Assembly: GCF_000422445.1 (NCBI RefSeq)
Contig: NZ_AULU01000006.1
Span: forward strand, 62,001-126,000
Reading direction: 5' to 3'
Length of the DNA: 64,000 nt
Origin: Paenibacillus assamensis DSM 18201
GTDB taxonomy: Bacteria; Bacillota; Bacilli; Paenibacillales; Paenibacillaceae
A model generated the notes under the pieces. That model did no database searches, had not been told where the DNA came from, and saw only the letters and a program-made list of their open reading frames with translations. The position numbers and the translations under genes were made by a program. This document shows, piece by piece, positions 34,425 through 42,821 of this stretch (positions are counted from its first letter, which is position 1; every line of letters starts with the position of its first letter).

Positions 34425-35000
34425 ATGACAGACTCCCTAATTATCCGTGAAATCAAGGAAGGAAATACCGACTTGTATGCGGATTTGATGAATCGTTATC
34501 ACCGCAAAGTTTTAGCTTTTATTTATCACATGCTTCGTAATTCTCAGTTGGAATTGCTTGCAGAGGACTTGTGTGCAGAGACCTTCTATAAGGCATACCG
34601 CAGCTTACATACGTTTAGAGAAGCAGAAGCTTCATTCTCTACATGGCTCTATACGATAGCTCGTAATACGGTGTTAAGTGAACTTCGTAAGCAACGAAGC
34701 CTTCAAGTATCACTAGATGAAGATAATAGCATTGTACCTGAAGCTCCAAAGGAACTAACACCTGAGTATACAGCTCTTCGTAATGAGAAAGTACAGCTCG
34801 TTAGGGAAGCGATTAACAATTTGCCTGATAAACAGCGTTCTGCCATCATCCTGCGTGAATATGACCAACTGGATTACCAAGAGATAGCTAATCAGCTAGG
34901 ACAGACGGTAAGCTCAGTAAAATCATTGTTGTTCCGGGCTCGCACAAGTATTAAATGTCAAATGGAAGGATACATAACTGACCCGGGATTGAAGGGATGA
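34425..35000 (+). CDS. ECF-type RNA polymerase sigma factor
   Basis: A 191-residue sigma-70 family protein of the extracytoplasmic-function type. Region 2 includes RNSQLELLAEDLCAETFYKAYR and the -10 recognition part FSTWLYTIARN. Region 4 includes LPDKQRSAIILREYDQLDYQEIANQL and an HTH with VSSVKSLLFRAR. Regions 1.1, 3 and an N-terminal extension are missing, as expected. AAGGAGG precedes the ATG. A zinc-finger, membrane-anchored anti-sigma factor gene follows 7 bases later. I cannot tell which B. subtilis ECF factor it corresponds to. Confidence 0.92.
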   Translation: MTDSLIIREIKEGNTDLYADLMNRYHRKVLAFIYHMLRNSQLELLAEDLCAETFYKAYRSLHTFREAEASFSTWLYTIARNTVLSELRKQRSLQVSLDEDNSIVPEAPKELTPEYTALRNEKVQLVREAINNLPDKQRSAIILREYDQLDYQEIANQLGQTVSSVKSLLFRARTSIKCQMEGYITDPGLKG

Positions 35001-35007
35001 ACGGAAA

Positions 35008-35616
35008 ATGAAATGTGCGGAAGCGCTCGAATGGATATCGGTTTACAGCGATATGCCAGAAGACGATCCGCAACGTCTTAGCATTCAAAGTCATTTGTCA
35101 GTTTGTGAAGGCTGTGCGGAAGAGTATCTGATTTGGGCGGCAAGTGAGGCATGGACAGATGACTTAGTAGAGTCAAGCTTGGCAGAGGCGGAGATAAACG
35201 GGCCTATTACGTTTGACTCCTCTCTGGTGATGGACCGCATATACAGTGAACAAGAATGGCTTATGCCGGTCCATAGACGTTCTCATGTGATGTCGCTTAA
35301 GATGCGTAACATTTTGGTTGGGGTAATGTCTTTTTGTATCGTAGTATTTATGAGCAGTCTGATTGTGATGGCTGTTTACCCAAACAAAGCGGAAACGGGT
35401 CCTTCTGATCAGAGTGGCATTATACCAACCGCAATAGCAGGCAGCAATTCAACAGAATTGGACATTACCATCGGAGATGTTCCTTATTCTGAAACAAGTG
35501 AACCGCTAATTCTACAAGTCGTCCCGACTATTCCAGAGTACTGGATTGTTTATTCCCTAGTAGGGATCATCATAGCCTCCTTACTGTATCATTATTTAGC
35601 GCGTATGAGGCGTTAA
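35008..35616 (+). CDS. Anti-sigma factor with zinc-finger and two membrane segments
   Basis: A 202-residue protein with an N-terminal anti-sigma domain carrying an HLSVCEGC motif (His-x3-Cys-x2-Cys, about residues 29-36), the ZAS-type zinc-binding signature. A first membrane helix spans about residues 97-120 (MRNILVGVMSFCIVVFMSS) and a second about 175-195 near the C-terminus (WIVYSLVGIIIASLLYHYL), with an outside loop of ~50 residues between them. It should hold the cognate sigma factor at the membrane until a signal is received. It is in one operon with the sigma gene. Confidence 0.85.
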   Translation: MKCAEALEWISVYSDMPEDDPQRLSIQSHLSVCEGCAEEYLIWAASEAWTDDLVESSLAEAEINGPITFDSSLVMDRIYSEQEWLMPVHRRSHVMSLKMRNILVGVMSFCIVVFMSSLIVMAVYPNKAETGPSDQSGIIPTAIAGSNSTELDITIGDVPYSETSEPLILQVVPTIPEYWIVYSLVGIIIASLLYHYLARMRR

Positions 35617-35664
35617 TATGGTAATATTGATGATATCATCAATTGGAACAGGTAGGAGTATCTA

Positions 35665-36270
35665 ATGAGTAGACAACAGATAGGATTAGTAAGACATGGA
35701 CAGACTGATTGGAATGCGCATGGTCGTATTCAAGGTCAGACTGACATTCCACTTAATGATATCGGTAGAGATCAAGCGATGAAGCTTGCTGCACGATTAG
35801 TGCACGAGCCTTATCGCTTTGATGCCGTTATTTCAAGTGGTCTGCAACGTGCCGAAGAAACGGCTGCTATCATTGCATCACATTTACAGATTCCGTTATT
35901 AGAGCCGCATGCTGGTTTGCTAGAGAGGGCATTTGGACTTGCGGAAGGAACCACTCTAGAAGAAAGAACTTCTAGATGGGGAGTGGATTGGAAAGCTCAA
36001 GATGTTGGTCAAGAGAAAGATCATGCTATTAGGTTGAGAGCGGTAGAAGCAGTGAGCTTTATTGCCAATCAATGGCCTGATCGCAACATACTCATTATTA
36101 GCCATGGAAGCTGGCTAGCTCAGTTGTTCTACACTTGGTTCGGAGAAGAGTGTACAAGTCATATTGGAAACTTGTCATTTACGGTTGTAGAGAGGAATGA
36201 GCAGCAGTGGGAGTCTTTGTTGTTAAACTGTTCTCGTCATATGGAAGAGCCGACTGTTGAGGTTCGGTAA
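35665..36270 (+). CDS. Histidine phosphatase family protein
   Basis: A 201-residue phosphoglycerate-mutase-like phosphatase. The catalytic motif LVRHGQTDWNAHGRIQG is at residues 8-24, with the phosphorylated histidine in RHG. The second arginine lies in SSGLQRAEETA and the second catalytic histidine in IISHGSWLAQL. Substrate unknown; family members include cofactor-dependent mutases and small-molecule phosphatases. TAGGAG precedes the ATG 48 bases after the anti-sigma gene, so it could be transcribed with it. A strong terminator follows. Confidence 0.88.
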   Translation: MSRQQIGLVRHGQTDWNAHGRIQGQTDIPLNDIGRDQAMKLAARLVHEPYRFDAVISSGLQRAEETAAIIASHLQIPLLEPHAGLLERAFGLAEGTTLEERTSRWGVDWKAQDVGQEKDHAIRLRAVEAVSFIANQWPDRNILIISHGSWLAQLFYTWFGEECTSHIGNLSFTVVERNEQQWESLLLNCSRHMEEPTVEVR

Positions 36271-36299
36271 ATTGAATTAAATAGGTTTGAGAGTTTTAT

Positions 36300-36350
36300 A
36301 AAAAAGGTTGTTCCACAGGCTGCACACCAGCTTCGGAACAACCTTTTTTA
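36300..36350 (+). terminator. Rho-independent terminator after the histidine phosphatase gene
   Basis: A perfect 15-bp stem (36300-36314 with 36335-36349) contains A6 and T6 tracts and an inner small hairpin. It can act in both directions. Confidence 0.93.
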
Positions 36351-36496
36351 TTTTTAGATAAGTGTAATCATGAGGTTACAATCCGGCTTATTATTATATT
36401 TTTTCAGATCATTCGTATAAACAAGCAGAATTGTCCAATAATGGATTCTAGACAACGAGAATCGGCGATGGATGAAGGGACAATTGGAGGTGGCTC

Positions 36497-37618
36497 ATGA
36501 ACTTAGCCGATATGCTTAGCTATGCAGATATTCAACAGCTCGTCAGCATTGCGAAAAGATATGATTGCGAGTGTGATGCCCATTCGAAGCGTGAATTGAT
36601 TCAATCCATTTTGACGAAAATTGGTCGCAAAGATTGGTTTGAGCAATTCATTAATGAGATGAGCGTAGAGGAGCTTCGTTTCATAAACTCTTTACTGTTT
36701 GAGCAGCGAACGTTGTTCAGTTTGGAAGAGTTAATTGCGAGAGTTCAACAAACTCGATTTGAACGAGATGAACAAACGCAAACGTCTAGCCCGCGCGATA
36801 TGATTGTGAAAATGCGGCAGAGTGGTTGGTTGTTCAATGGTGCTAGCCAGCAAACCAAATATCTCTTTCAAGTTCCAGAAGATCTTAAAGAGCGCTTCAA
36901 ACTTGTTATGAAAAGACGAATGGAGCAAGAACTTGTATCTGTTCAAGAGCCGGAGGCATATCGGGATGAAGATGGTCGAATTGGTGACGATATCATTACC
37001 ATGCTTCGATATTTTCATGAAGCAGGCAGCGTGCCGCTTAATCCTGAAGGAGTCATGTACAAGAAGACACAGCAATTGCTTATTGAAAAAATGTCTGTGA
37101 TGGAAGAAACCGTATCCAAAGGAGAATGGCGCTTCGGTTATGGAAGACGGTTTCATAATTACCCGAATCGTTTATCTCTATTGTACGATTATGTGTTCTA
37201 TCAAGGATGGATCGAAGAACATGCAGGTAAGCTAATTGTTTCATCGTCGGGACTTGAACGGTTGGAAAAAGGTGCAGCTTATGAGCCGATACAGCCAATT
37301 TACCGGTTTTGGTTGAAACTGTATAAAAATGCAATCCCTAATTTGTCAGCTATCGTTCATTGGATTCACTTATGTACGGCAAGATGGACGACCGTTGAAT
37401 CAATGGAACAAGCATTGATTCCTTATGTGAAGCCTTTTTTCTACGATGAACCACAGTCTATCATTAGGCAGCGGATCATTCAGATGCTAGTTCATCTTGG
37501 CTTGATGAGAATAGGTGAAGATGCACAGACGGGTACATCCGTTCAAATGTCAAAACGGGGAAATCTTCTAGTTAAAGGTGTAAATATCACACATGAGGAT
37601 AAAATTAAGCTAGGTTGA
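36497..37618 (+). CDS. Uncharacterised protein, possibly with winged-helix segments
   Basis: A 373-residue, mostly helical cytoplasmic protein without a signal peptide. I see no catalytic motif. Several segments read like winged-helix units, for example SVEELRFINSLLFEQRTLFSLEELI near residue 55 and IIRQRIIQMLVHLGLMRIGED near residue 331, and the whole has a resemblance in feel to helicase-associated (XPB N-terminal-like) proteins found in Paenibacillus; I cannot confirm that. GGAGGTG precedes the ATG. The gene stands alone between a terminator and the carbonic anhydrase gene, where B. subtilis has aroE and ypiA. Confidence 0.75.
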   Translation: MNLADMLSYADIQQLVSIAKRYDCECDAHSKRELIQSILTKIGRKDWFEQFINEMSVEELRFINSLLFEQRTLFSLEELIARVQQTRFERDEQTQTSSPRDMIVKMRQSGWLFNGASQQTKYLFQVPEDLKERFKLVMKRRMEQELVSVQEPEAYRDEDGRIGDDIITMLRYFHEAGSVPLNPEGVMYKKTQQLLIEKMSVMEETVSKGEWRFGYGRRFHNYPNRLSLLYDYVFYQGWIEEHAGKLIVSSSGLERLEKGAAYEPIQPIYRFWLKLYKNAIPNLSAIVHWIHLCTARWTTVESMEQALIPYVKPFFYDEPQSIIRQRIIQMLVHLGLMRIGEDAQTGTSVQMSKRGNLLVKGVNITHEDKIKLG

Positions 37619-37706
37619 CAATAAAATGCAGCATTGTTACGATGAACCCAAATTGAACGGCTATGCTTACAGTAAAGCTATTTATGCCGACTTGGAGGGG
37701 AAAGCG

Positions 37707-38213
37707 ATGCTCATTCCTTACAATCATATTATGCCGACTATTCATCAATCGGTATATGTTGCAGATGGAGCTAAAATAATTGGAGACGTAACGGTTGGAG
37801 CGCAGTCGACCATATGGTTTAATGCGGTACTGCGAGGGGATTTGGCACCTATTATCATTGGAGAATCCGCTAATATTCAAGATGGAGTCATCGGTCACGT
37901 GAATGCAAATCAACCTTTAATTGTAGGCTCGGAAGTGTCTGTAGGACACGGGGCGATCATCCACGGTTGTACACTAGGCAAGGGTACATTAATTGGGATG
38001 GGGGCGATTGTACTGAACGGGGCAGACATCGGTGAATATGCTTTAATAGGGGCAGGATCGGTTGTAACCGAAAACAAATCAATCCCGGCCTATACTCTTT
38101 CCATCGGTTCACCCGCCCGAGTTATTCGAGAACTGACGGAAGAAGATTTACAACGTATGAAGCGAACAACCGAAAGCTATGTGGTGAAAGGAAAGGAATA
38201 TAGGGGCTCTTAA
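37707..38213 (+). CDS. Gamma-class carbonic anhydrase-like protein
   Basis: A 168-residue left-handed beta-helix protein built of hexapeptide repeats (IIGDVTVG, LIGMGAIV, LIGAGSVV). The three zinc ligands of gamma carbonic anhydrases are present with the right spacing: His64 (GVIGHVN), His81 (VGHGA) and His86 (IHGC). Whether it hydrates CO2 is unproven; many family members show no activity. ATG 37707 is chosen from GGAGGGG at 7 bases; the frame is open from 37626, but nothing supports an earlier start. It forms a short unit with the IDEAL-domain gene. Confidence 0.9.
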   Translation: MLIPYNHIMPTIHQSVYVADGAKIIGDVTVGAQSTIWFNAVLRGDLAPIIIGESANIQDGVIGHVNANQPLIVGSEVSVGHGAIIHGCTLGKGTLIGMGAIVLNGADIGEYALIGAGSVVTENKSIPAYTLSIGSPARVIRELTEEDLQRMKRTTESYVVKGKEYRGS

Positions 38214-38237
38214 TCGTTATGGTTGGAGGTGCATCCT

Positions 38238-38417
38238 ATGGACAAAATGAAAGTAACGTATGAAGCAATGCTGAGTCTGACTGCTGAAATGGTGTGGGAC
38301 GAAGCGATTAAAAAGCATCGAACTTTACGAATTTACGAAGAAATTGATAAAGCGCTCGCTGCGGGGGATGAAAACACCTTTCATCAACTCACAAATGAAC
38401 TAAAGACGCTTCAATGA
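38238..38417 (+). CDS. IDEAL-domain protein (YpiB-like short form)
   Basis: A 59-residue protein with the short IDEAL-type domain near the C-terminus (RIYEEIDKALAAGDENTFHQLTNEL). In B. subtilis, YpiB with such a domain lies before ypiF and qcrABC, the same order as here, but YpiB is longer; this is only the C-terminal half. GGAGGTG precedes ATG 38238 at 7 bases. Function of the domain is unknown, with some members reported as adaptor or regulatory proteins. Confidence 0.75.
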   Translation: MDKMKVTYEAMLSLTAEMVWDEAIKKHRTLRIYEEIDKALAAGDENTFHQLTNELKTLQ

Positions 38418-38447
38418 AGAACGCATTTTGCAGTTCTTCATTTTTTT
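38413..38447 (+). terminator. Rho-independent terminator after the IDEAL-domain gene
   Basis: ATGAAGAAC (38413-38421) pairs with GTTCTTCAT (38432-38440) and runs into eight T residues. The stem overlaps the stop codon. Confidence 0.9.
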
Positions 38448-38501
38448 GTTTGTACAGGTATAATGGAATAGGAACAACTTGGCAATGATGGAGGGGTAAT
38501 G

Positions 38502-38954
38502 ATGAAATTTAGTGATTTGACTAGAGAACAATGGACAGAGTGGAGGCCATATCTAGATACTTGCCTTTTACCGATTACAGGGTTAACTGGACTGGAGTCT
38601 CCTGTGGAGGCGGCAGAAAGATTAGAAGAGTTACGAGATTGGTTGGACTTAGTTGAAACTCCTTTTCACGGGAGGGTTGTCACTTATCCTGCTTATCATT
38701 ATAGCAGTTTCGGAATGAATGATAGGGATGATGCGTGGTTTGCTTTACAAGAGGTTGTACGTATGGTGAAACGCATCGGGTTCAAATATGTCATTATTAT
38801 GTCCTGTCAGCCTCATATTTCTAAAGAGAATCTATCTGAGGCTGATTTAATACTAACTCCATATTCTGTAGGAGTGGAAAATGAGAAAAGTATAGCTAAA
38901 ATGATAGAAATTAAAGTGAGTGAAATGTGGAATCCGTCACAAACTGATCACTAA
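38502..38954 (+). CDS. ypiF: DUF2487 family protein (YpiF)
   Basis: A 150-residue cytoplasmic protein of the DUF2487 family, recognised by its segments LDTCLLPITGL near residue 19, RVVTYPAYHY near residue 59 and VIIMSCQPH near residue 103, and by its position before qcrA as in B. subtilis. Function unknown; conserved linkage to the cytochrome bc complex suggests a link to respiration. GGAGGGG precedes two adjacent ATG codons; the second (38502) has the better spacing. Confidence 0.8.
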   Translation: MKFSDLTREQWTEWRPYLDTCLLPITGLTGLESPVEAAERLEELRDWLDLVETPFHGRVVTYPAYHYSSFGMNDRDDAWFALQEVVRMVKRIGFKYVIIMSCQPHISKENLSEADLILTPYSVGVENEKSIAKMIEIKVSEMWNPSQTDH

Positions 38955-39021
38955 ATGTGACAAATTATCAACAATTAATGAAGTATTAATGGTTGATAGT
39001 TCCAATTAATCTGGTAAATTA

Positions 39022-39050
39022 TTGACGCTTACATAGTGCTGGGATATTAT
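39022..39050 (+). promoter_or_regulatory. Sigma-A promoter of qcrABC
   Basis: TTGACG (39022-39027) and TATTAT (39045-39050) are 17 bp apart. The start codon of qcrA lies 75 bp after the -10 box, leaving room for a short leader. Confidence 0.72.
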
Positions 39051-39124
39051 AGGGATGTCTTAGTTAGATGGTAATAAATCTCATAATTAGCTGTAACAAC
39101 GGTTGGTAAAGGGGGTTAGAGAGG

Positions 39125-39661
39125 ATGAGTCAACCGCTTGAGAACAAGCAACCTCACAAACCGGCAACTCGTAAAGAAATGTCCCGTCGACAATTTCTTT
39201 CCTACACGCTAGGTGGGGCTGGCGCGTTTATGATGGGTGGTGCGGCACTACCGATGGTTCGCTTCGCTGTTGATCCTTTGCTTCAAGAAAAGGGAGCGAG
39301 CGAGTATATTAAGGTAGTGGAAGAGAGTAAATTGACCGCTGAGCCGCAAGAATTTTCCTTTAAGAAACTGCAAGTTGATGGATGGTACGAAAGCGAAGTT
39401 AAGATGAAAGCTTGGATTACGAAGGATGAGAATGGAGTTCTAGCTTTGTCCCCAGTATGCAAGCATTTAGGTTGTACTGTTGGCTGGAATAATAGTGCCG
39501 CTCATAAAGACCAATATTTTTGTCCGTGTCATGGAGCGTTTTACACTAAAGACGGCAAACAAATGGCAGTTGCACGTGCTCCATTGGACGAATACGACGT
39601 AAAAGTTGACAATGGTATTGTTTATTTAGGAGCAATCAAACCAAATACACGCGTGAAATAA
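39125..39661 (+). CDS. qcrA: Menaquinol:cytochrome c reductase, Rieske iron-sulfur subunit
   Basis: QcrA carries the Rieske 2Fe-2S cluster that accepts electrons from menaquinol. The 178-residue protein has a twin-arginine export motif SRRQFL (residues 20-25) and one membrane helix after it. The cluster motifs are CKHLGC (112-117) and CPCHGAFY (133-140): Cys112, His114, Cys133 and His136 as ligands, with Cys117 and Cys135 as the expected disulphide. AAAGGGGG precedes the ATG. It is first in qcrABC. Confidence 0.97.
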   Translation: MSQPLENKQPHKPATRKEMSRRQFLSYTLGGAGAFMMGGAALPMVRFAVDPLLQEKGASEYIKVVEESKLTAEPQEFSFKKLQVDGWYESEVKMKAWITKDENGVLALSPVCKHLGCTVGWNNSAAHKDQYFCPCHGAFYTKDGKQMAVARAPLDEYDVKVDNGIVYLGAIKPNTRVK

Positions 39662-39676
39662 GGAGGCGCATGACAG

Positions 39677-40348
39677 ATGTTTAAAGGTGTTTACAACTGG
39701 ATAGACGAACGTCTGGACATCACTCCGATATGGCGTGATGTAGCCGATCATGAAGTGCCGGAACACGTTAACCCAGCACATCATTTTTCAGCGTTCGTGT
39801 ATTGCTTTGGTGGATTGACGTTTTTCATAACGGTAATTCAAATTTTGTCGGGTATGTTTCTTACGATGAGTTATGTGCCAGATATTCAAAATGCATATTA
39901 CAGCGTAGAGTACTTACAACAACGAGTTGCATTCGGTGGTATCGTTCGAGGAATGCATCACTGGGGAGCATCACTAGTCATTGTTATGATGTTCTTACAT
40001 ACACTCCGTGTTTTCTTCACAGGCTCATACAAAGCTCCACGTGAGATGAACTGGGTAGTTGGTATGCTTATCTTCTTTGTCATGCTAGGACTCGGTTTCA
40101 CAGGCTACTTACTTCCTTGGGATAACAAAGCTTATTTTGCAACAAAAGTTGGTATGGAGATTGCCGATACGGTTCCATATATCGGGCCATACTTAAAAGA
40201 ATTAATGCAAGGCGGCGAAATTGTTGGTGCGCAGACACTAACTAGATTTTTTGCTATACACGTTTTCTTCTTACCTGCAGCTCTATTAGGATTGCTAGGA
40301 GCACATTTCTTCATGATACGCCGTCAAGGCATATCAGGGCCGCTATAA
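39677..40348 (+). CDS. qcrB: Menaquinol:cytochrome c reductase, cytochrome b6 subunit
   Basis: The 223-residue membrane protein carries the two b hemes of the bc complex. It has four membrane helices, histidine ligands in RGMHHWGASLV, FLHTLRVFFTG and FFAIHVFFLP, and the conserved loop GFTGYLLPWD. Cys43 in the first helix is placed like the residue that binds an extra heme covalently in b6-type proteins. AAGGAGG precedes the ATG 15 bases after qcrA. Confidence 0.97.
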   Translation: MFKGVYNWIDERLDITPIWRDVADHEVPEHVNPAHHFSAFVYCFGGLTFFITVIQILSGMFLTMSYVPDIQNAYYSVEYLQQRVAFGGIVRGMHHWGASLVIVMMFLHTLRVFFTGSYKAPREMNWVVGMLIFFVMLGLGFTGYLLPWDNKAYFATKVGMEIADTVPYIGPYLKELMQGGEIVGAQTLTRFFAIHVFFLPAALLGLLGAHFFMIRRQGISGPL

Positions 40349-40364
40349 GAGAGGGGGAGAAGAG

Positions 40365-41234
40365 ATGGCACATGGTTCTAAAGATGAAAAAGTCGTATAC
40401 GTAGGAGACTCCCGCGTCAAGAAGAAGAGTTCGCAACCGCTTCAGCCGGACTATTCTTCCTATCCAGGTAAATCGGAAGCCTTCATTCCTAACTTTCTAT
40501 TAAAAGAATGGATGGTAGGTGCGGTTGTACTTGTTGGGTTTCTCGTTTTAACGATTTCGGAGGCTCCACCGTTAGGTTATCCGGCTGATCCGAACAATGC
40601 AGCGTTTATTCCAATACCGGACTGGTACTTCTTATTTTTGTATCAATTACTCAAATATCCGTATGCTGCCGGTGATTATGTACTCATTGGTACTGTGCTT
40701 ATACCAGGTATTGCCTTTGGTGGATTAATGCTTGCTCCATTCTTGGACACTGGCAAAGAACGCCGCTTCTATAAACGTCCAATTGCTACTTCACTTATGC
40801 TTGTTTCTTTGGCTGCTTGTGTCTATTTAACAGTAGTTTCATGGGATCAATACCAACATGAGCTTGAAGTGCAAAAGATTGAGCCAGAACATCATAAGCG
40901 TGTCCGTGAGGCAGAAAAGAATGCGCTTGCAGGCAAGCCGTACAATCATCCGAAGCCTAACGATTCGGTTGCGTTAGTAGCTGCAGATGATCCAGCTATG
41001 GAAACGTACAAGAAAGCTACTTGTATCGCGTGTCATGGTGGGGAACTTGAAGGTGGCGGAGCTCCTGCCTTGCTTGGTGTAGGTGACCGTTTGTCCAAGG
41101 AAGAAATATTGACTGTCATTAAAGATGGTCGTGGTGCGATGCCGCCGATGTTGGATACATCTAAGTCAGCAGGCGTGACCGAAGAAGAGTTAGATAAGCT
41201 TGCTGATTGGCTTGCGAAGCAGAAGAAAGAATAG
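40365..41234 (+). CDS. qcrC: Menaquinol:cytochrome c reductase, fused subunit IV-cytochrome c
   Basis: The 289-residue protein fuses the subunit-IV-like part of cytochrome b with a c-type cytochrome, the Bacillus-type arrangement. Three hydrophobic segments lie in the first ~180 residues, with IPIPDWYFLFLYQLLKYP near residue 83 as the quinol-site motif. The C-terminal domain has the heme-attachment motif CIACH near residue 219 and a methionine ligand in GAMPPM near residue 260. It completes the reductase that passes electrons from menaquinol to cytochrome c oxidase. Confidence 0.97.
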   Translation: MAHGSKDEKVVYVGDSRVKKKSSQPLQPDYSSYPGKSEAFIPNFLLKEWMVGAVVLVGFLVLTISEAPPLGYPADPNNAAFIPIPDWYFLFLYQLLKYPYAAGDYVLIGTVLIPGIAFGGLMLAPFLDTGKERRFYKRPIATSLMLVSLAACVYLTVVSWDQYQHELEVQKIEPEHHKRVREAEKNALAGKPYNHPKPNDSVALVAADDPAMETYKKATCIACHGGELEGGGAPALLGVGDRLSKEEILTVIKDGRGAMPPMLDTSKSAGVTEEELDKLADWLAKQKKE

Positions 41235-41254
41235 TAGAATGATCCACAATGCAG

Positions 41255-41300
41255 GCCTGATCGCAATCTTGCGGTCAGGCTTTCTGCGATCATTTTTCTG
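41255..41300 (+). terminator. Terminator after qcrC
   Basis: An 11-bp stem (41255-41265 with 41270-41280, one G-T pair) with a 4-base loop, followed by TTTCTG and later TTTTT. Confidence 0.7.
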
Positions 41301-41314
41301 TTTGGAGGCATAGT

Positions 41315-41953
41315 ATGGCAATTTCATTAGGTAATCAAGCTTTTTTCACAAAGCGCTGGGTATTGTGGGCGTTATTTTGGTCTAATGCGATAGGTACAAT
41401 ATACGGTTATTATTGGTACAAAGAACAGCTTGTTTACACTTGGATGAATCGTCCGCTATGGCAAATTGTATTTGTGCCGGACAGCCCTACTGCGAGCTTG
41501 TTTTTCACGCTATCTCTTCTATTCTTGTTATTTCCTCCTAAAGGGACGGGAATTGCGATAATTGCATTCAGGGGAATCATTGATGCATTAGCCGTGGTTA
41601 CCTCAATTAAATATGGGATATGGGCATGCGTAATGATTTTTAGCGCGACCTATCAAGGGCAGGACATGGTCTGGCAGGACTGGATGTTAATTTCCTCTCA
41701 CTTGGCCATGGCAATCGAGGCCTTAATATTTGCCAAATGGTTCCGCTATGGGGCGATTAGTCTTATGGTGGCAGCTGGCTGGACTTGGCTCAATGATACT
41801 GTTGATTACATGTTCGGTGTATTTCCTAGTTTATCTCGATTATTAATGGATGACTTGACCATCATTTGTATTTTTACATTTATACTTACCGGCGTCAGTG
41901 TTGCTGCTGCACGATTGGCATTTGTAGGGAAAGATAAGAATCGATGGCTCTAA
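41315..41953 (+). CDS. ypjA: DUF1405 family membrane protein (YpjA)
   Basis: A 212-residue polytopic membrane protein with about six hydrophobic helices. It belongs to DUF1405, recognised from NAIGTIYGYYWYKEQL near residue 25, FVPDSPTASLFFTLSLLFL near residue 53 and TWLNDTVDYMFG near residue 165. In B. subtilis ypjA follows qcrC, as here. Function unknown. TTGGAGG precedes the ATG. Confidence 0.85.
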   Translation: MAISLGNQAFFTKRWVLWALFWSNAIGTIYGYYWYKEQLVYTWMNRPLWQIVFVPDSPTASLFFTLSLLFLLFPPKGTGIAIIAFRGIIDALAVVTSIKYGIWACVMIFSATYQGQDMVWQDWMLISSHLAMAIEALIFAKWFRYGAISLMVAAGWTWLNDTVDYMFGVFPSLSRLLMDDLTIICIFTFILTGVSVAAARLAFVGKDKNRWL

Positions 41954-41999
41954 TCAGTTTCAGTTTTATACATACAACTAGCGCATACGGAGGCATAGC

Positions 42000-42755
42000 A
42001 TGGATCATAATCTACAAGAATATGCAGATGTTATACGTTATGATGAAGAGAACAAAGGTACTCATGAACTTGAAACTATTTTGAAAATGTGTCATTTGTC
42101 AGCAGGTCCTGTGTTAGATGCAGCGACAGGAACAGGTCGAATTGCGATACCTTTAGCACAACAAGGGTATGAAGTTGTAGGTGTTGATCTTCATCAAGGT
42201 ATGCTCGATCATGCTGCTCAAAAGGCAGCTGAGCTGAATTTGGACATTGTTTGGCAACAAGCTGACTGTGAAGATCTACCTTGGGACAATCAATTCCAGC
42301 TCGTTTCTATGGTGGGGAATGCATTTCAGCATTTTATGACAAATGAAGCCCAGAACCGTTTGCTGCAATCTTTTCATCGAGCACTGAAGCCAGGAGGCAT
42401 TTGTATATTTGACACGAGATTCCCGTTGGCAGAAGAAATATTTCAGCCAGATGAGCTGCTCGTCGATCATAAATATACATGTGCAGATGGGCGTCTATGT
42501 GAAGTTGCTTATCAAAGCAGCTATGATGCGGTTAGCCAAATTCAACGGTATAAGACGGTTAGGTCCTATTATGTGAATGAAACATTAGATAGTGAGGATA
42601 CAACCTATATTGATTTACGTTATACCTTCCCTCAAGAGCTAGTTCGTTTAATTAAGGATAGTGGATTTGAGCTGCTTCATATGTGGGGTGGTTGGAAAGA
42701 GCAGCCTTTGACAGGGGATTCGATTAGTATTGTTATTGCTGCAAGAAAAAGATAG
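42000..42755 (+). CDS. Class I SAM-dependent methyltransferase
   Basis: A 251-residue methyltransferase. Motif I is PVLDAATGTGRIAIPLAQ near residue 37, followed by VVGVDLHQGML and QADCEDLPW for SAM binding, and LKPGGICIFDTRFP for motif III. The substrate cannot be read; the fold resembles small-molecule methyltransferases. It has no counterpart between ypjA and ypjB in B. subtilis, so it is an inserted gene. CGGAGG precedes the ATG. Confidence 0.85.
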   Translation: MDHNLQEYADVIRYDEENKGTHELETILKMCHLSAGPVLDAATGTGRIAIPLAQQGYEVVGVDLHQGMLDHAAQKAAELNLDIVWQQADCEDLPWDNQFQLVSMVGNAFQHFMTNEAQNRLLQSFHRALKPGGICIFDTRFPLAEEIFQPDELLVDHKYTCADGRLCEVAYQSSYDAVSQIQRYKTVRSYYVNETLDSEDTTYIDLRYTFPQELVRLIKDSGFELLHMWGGWKEQPLTGDSISIVIAARKR

Positions 42756-42821
42756 GTTGTCTGTTTGAATTGTTCTACATTTCTCTTCTTCCCCATAGGT
42801 TAGTGAAGGGGAGGGGTGTAC

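Noticed and set aside
42000-42755. The methyltransferase as a second MenG
   Set aside because: It has a class I SAM fold, but the MenG signatures (CCGTCDW and GFGLRNV) are absent.
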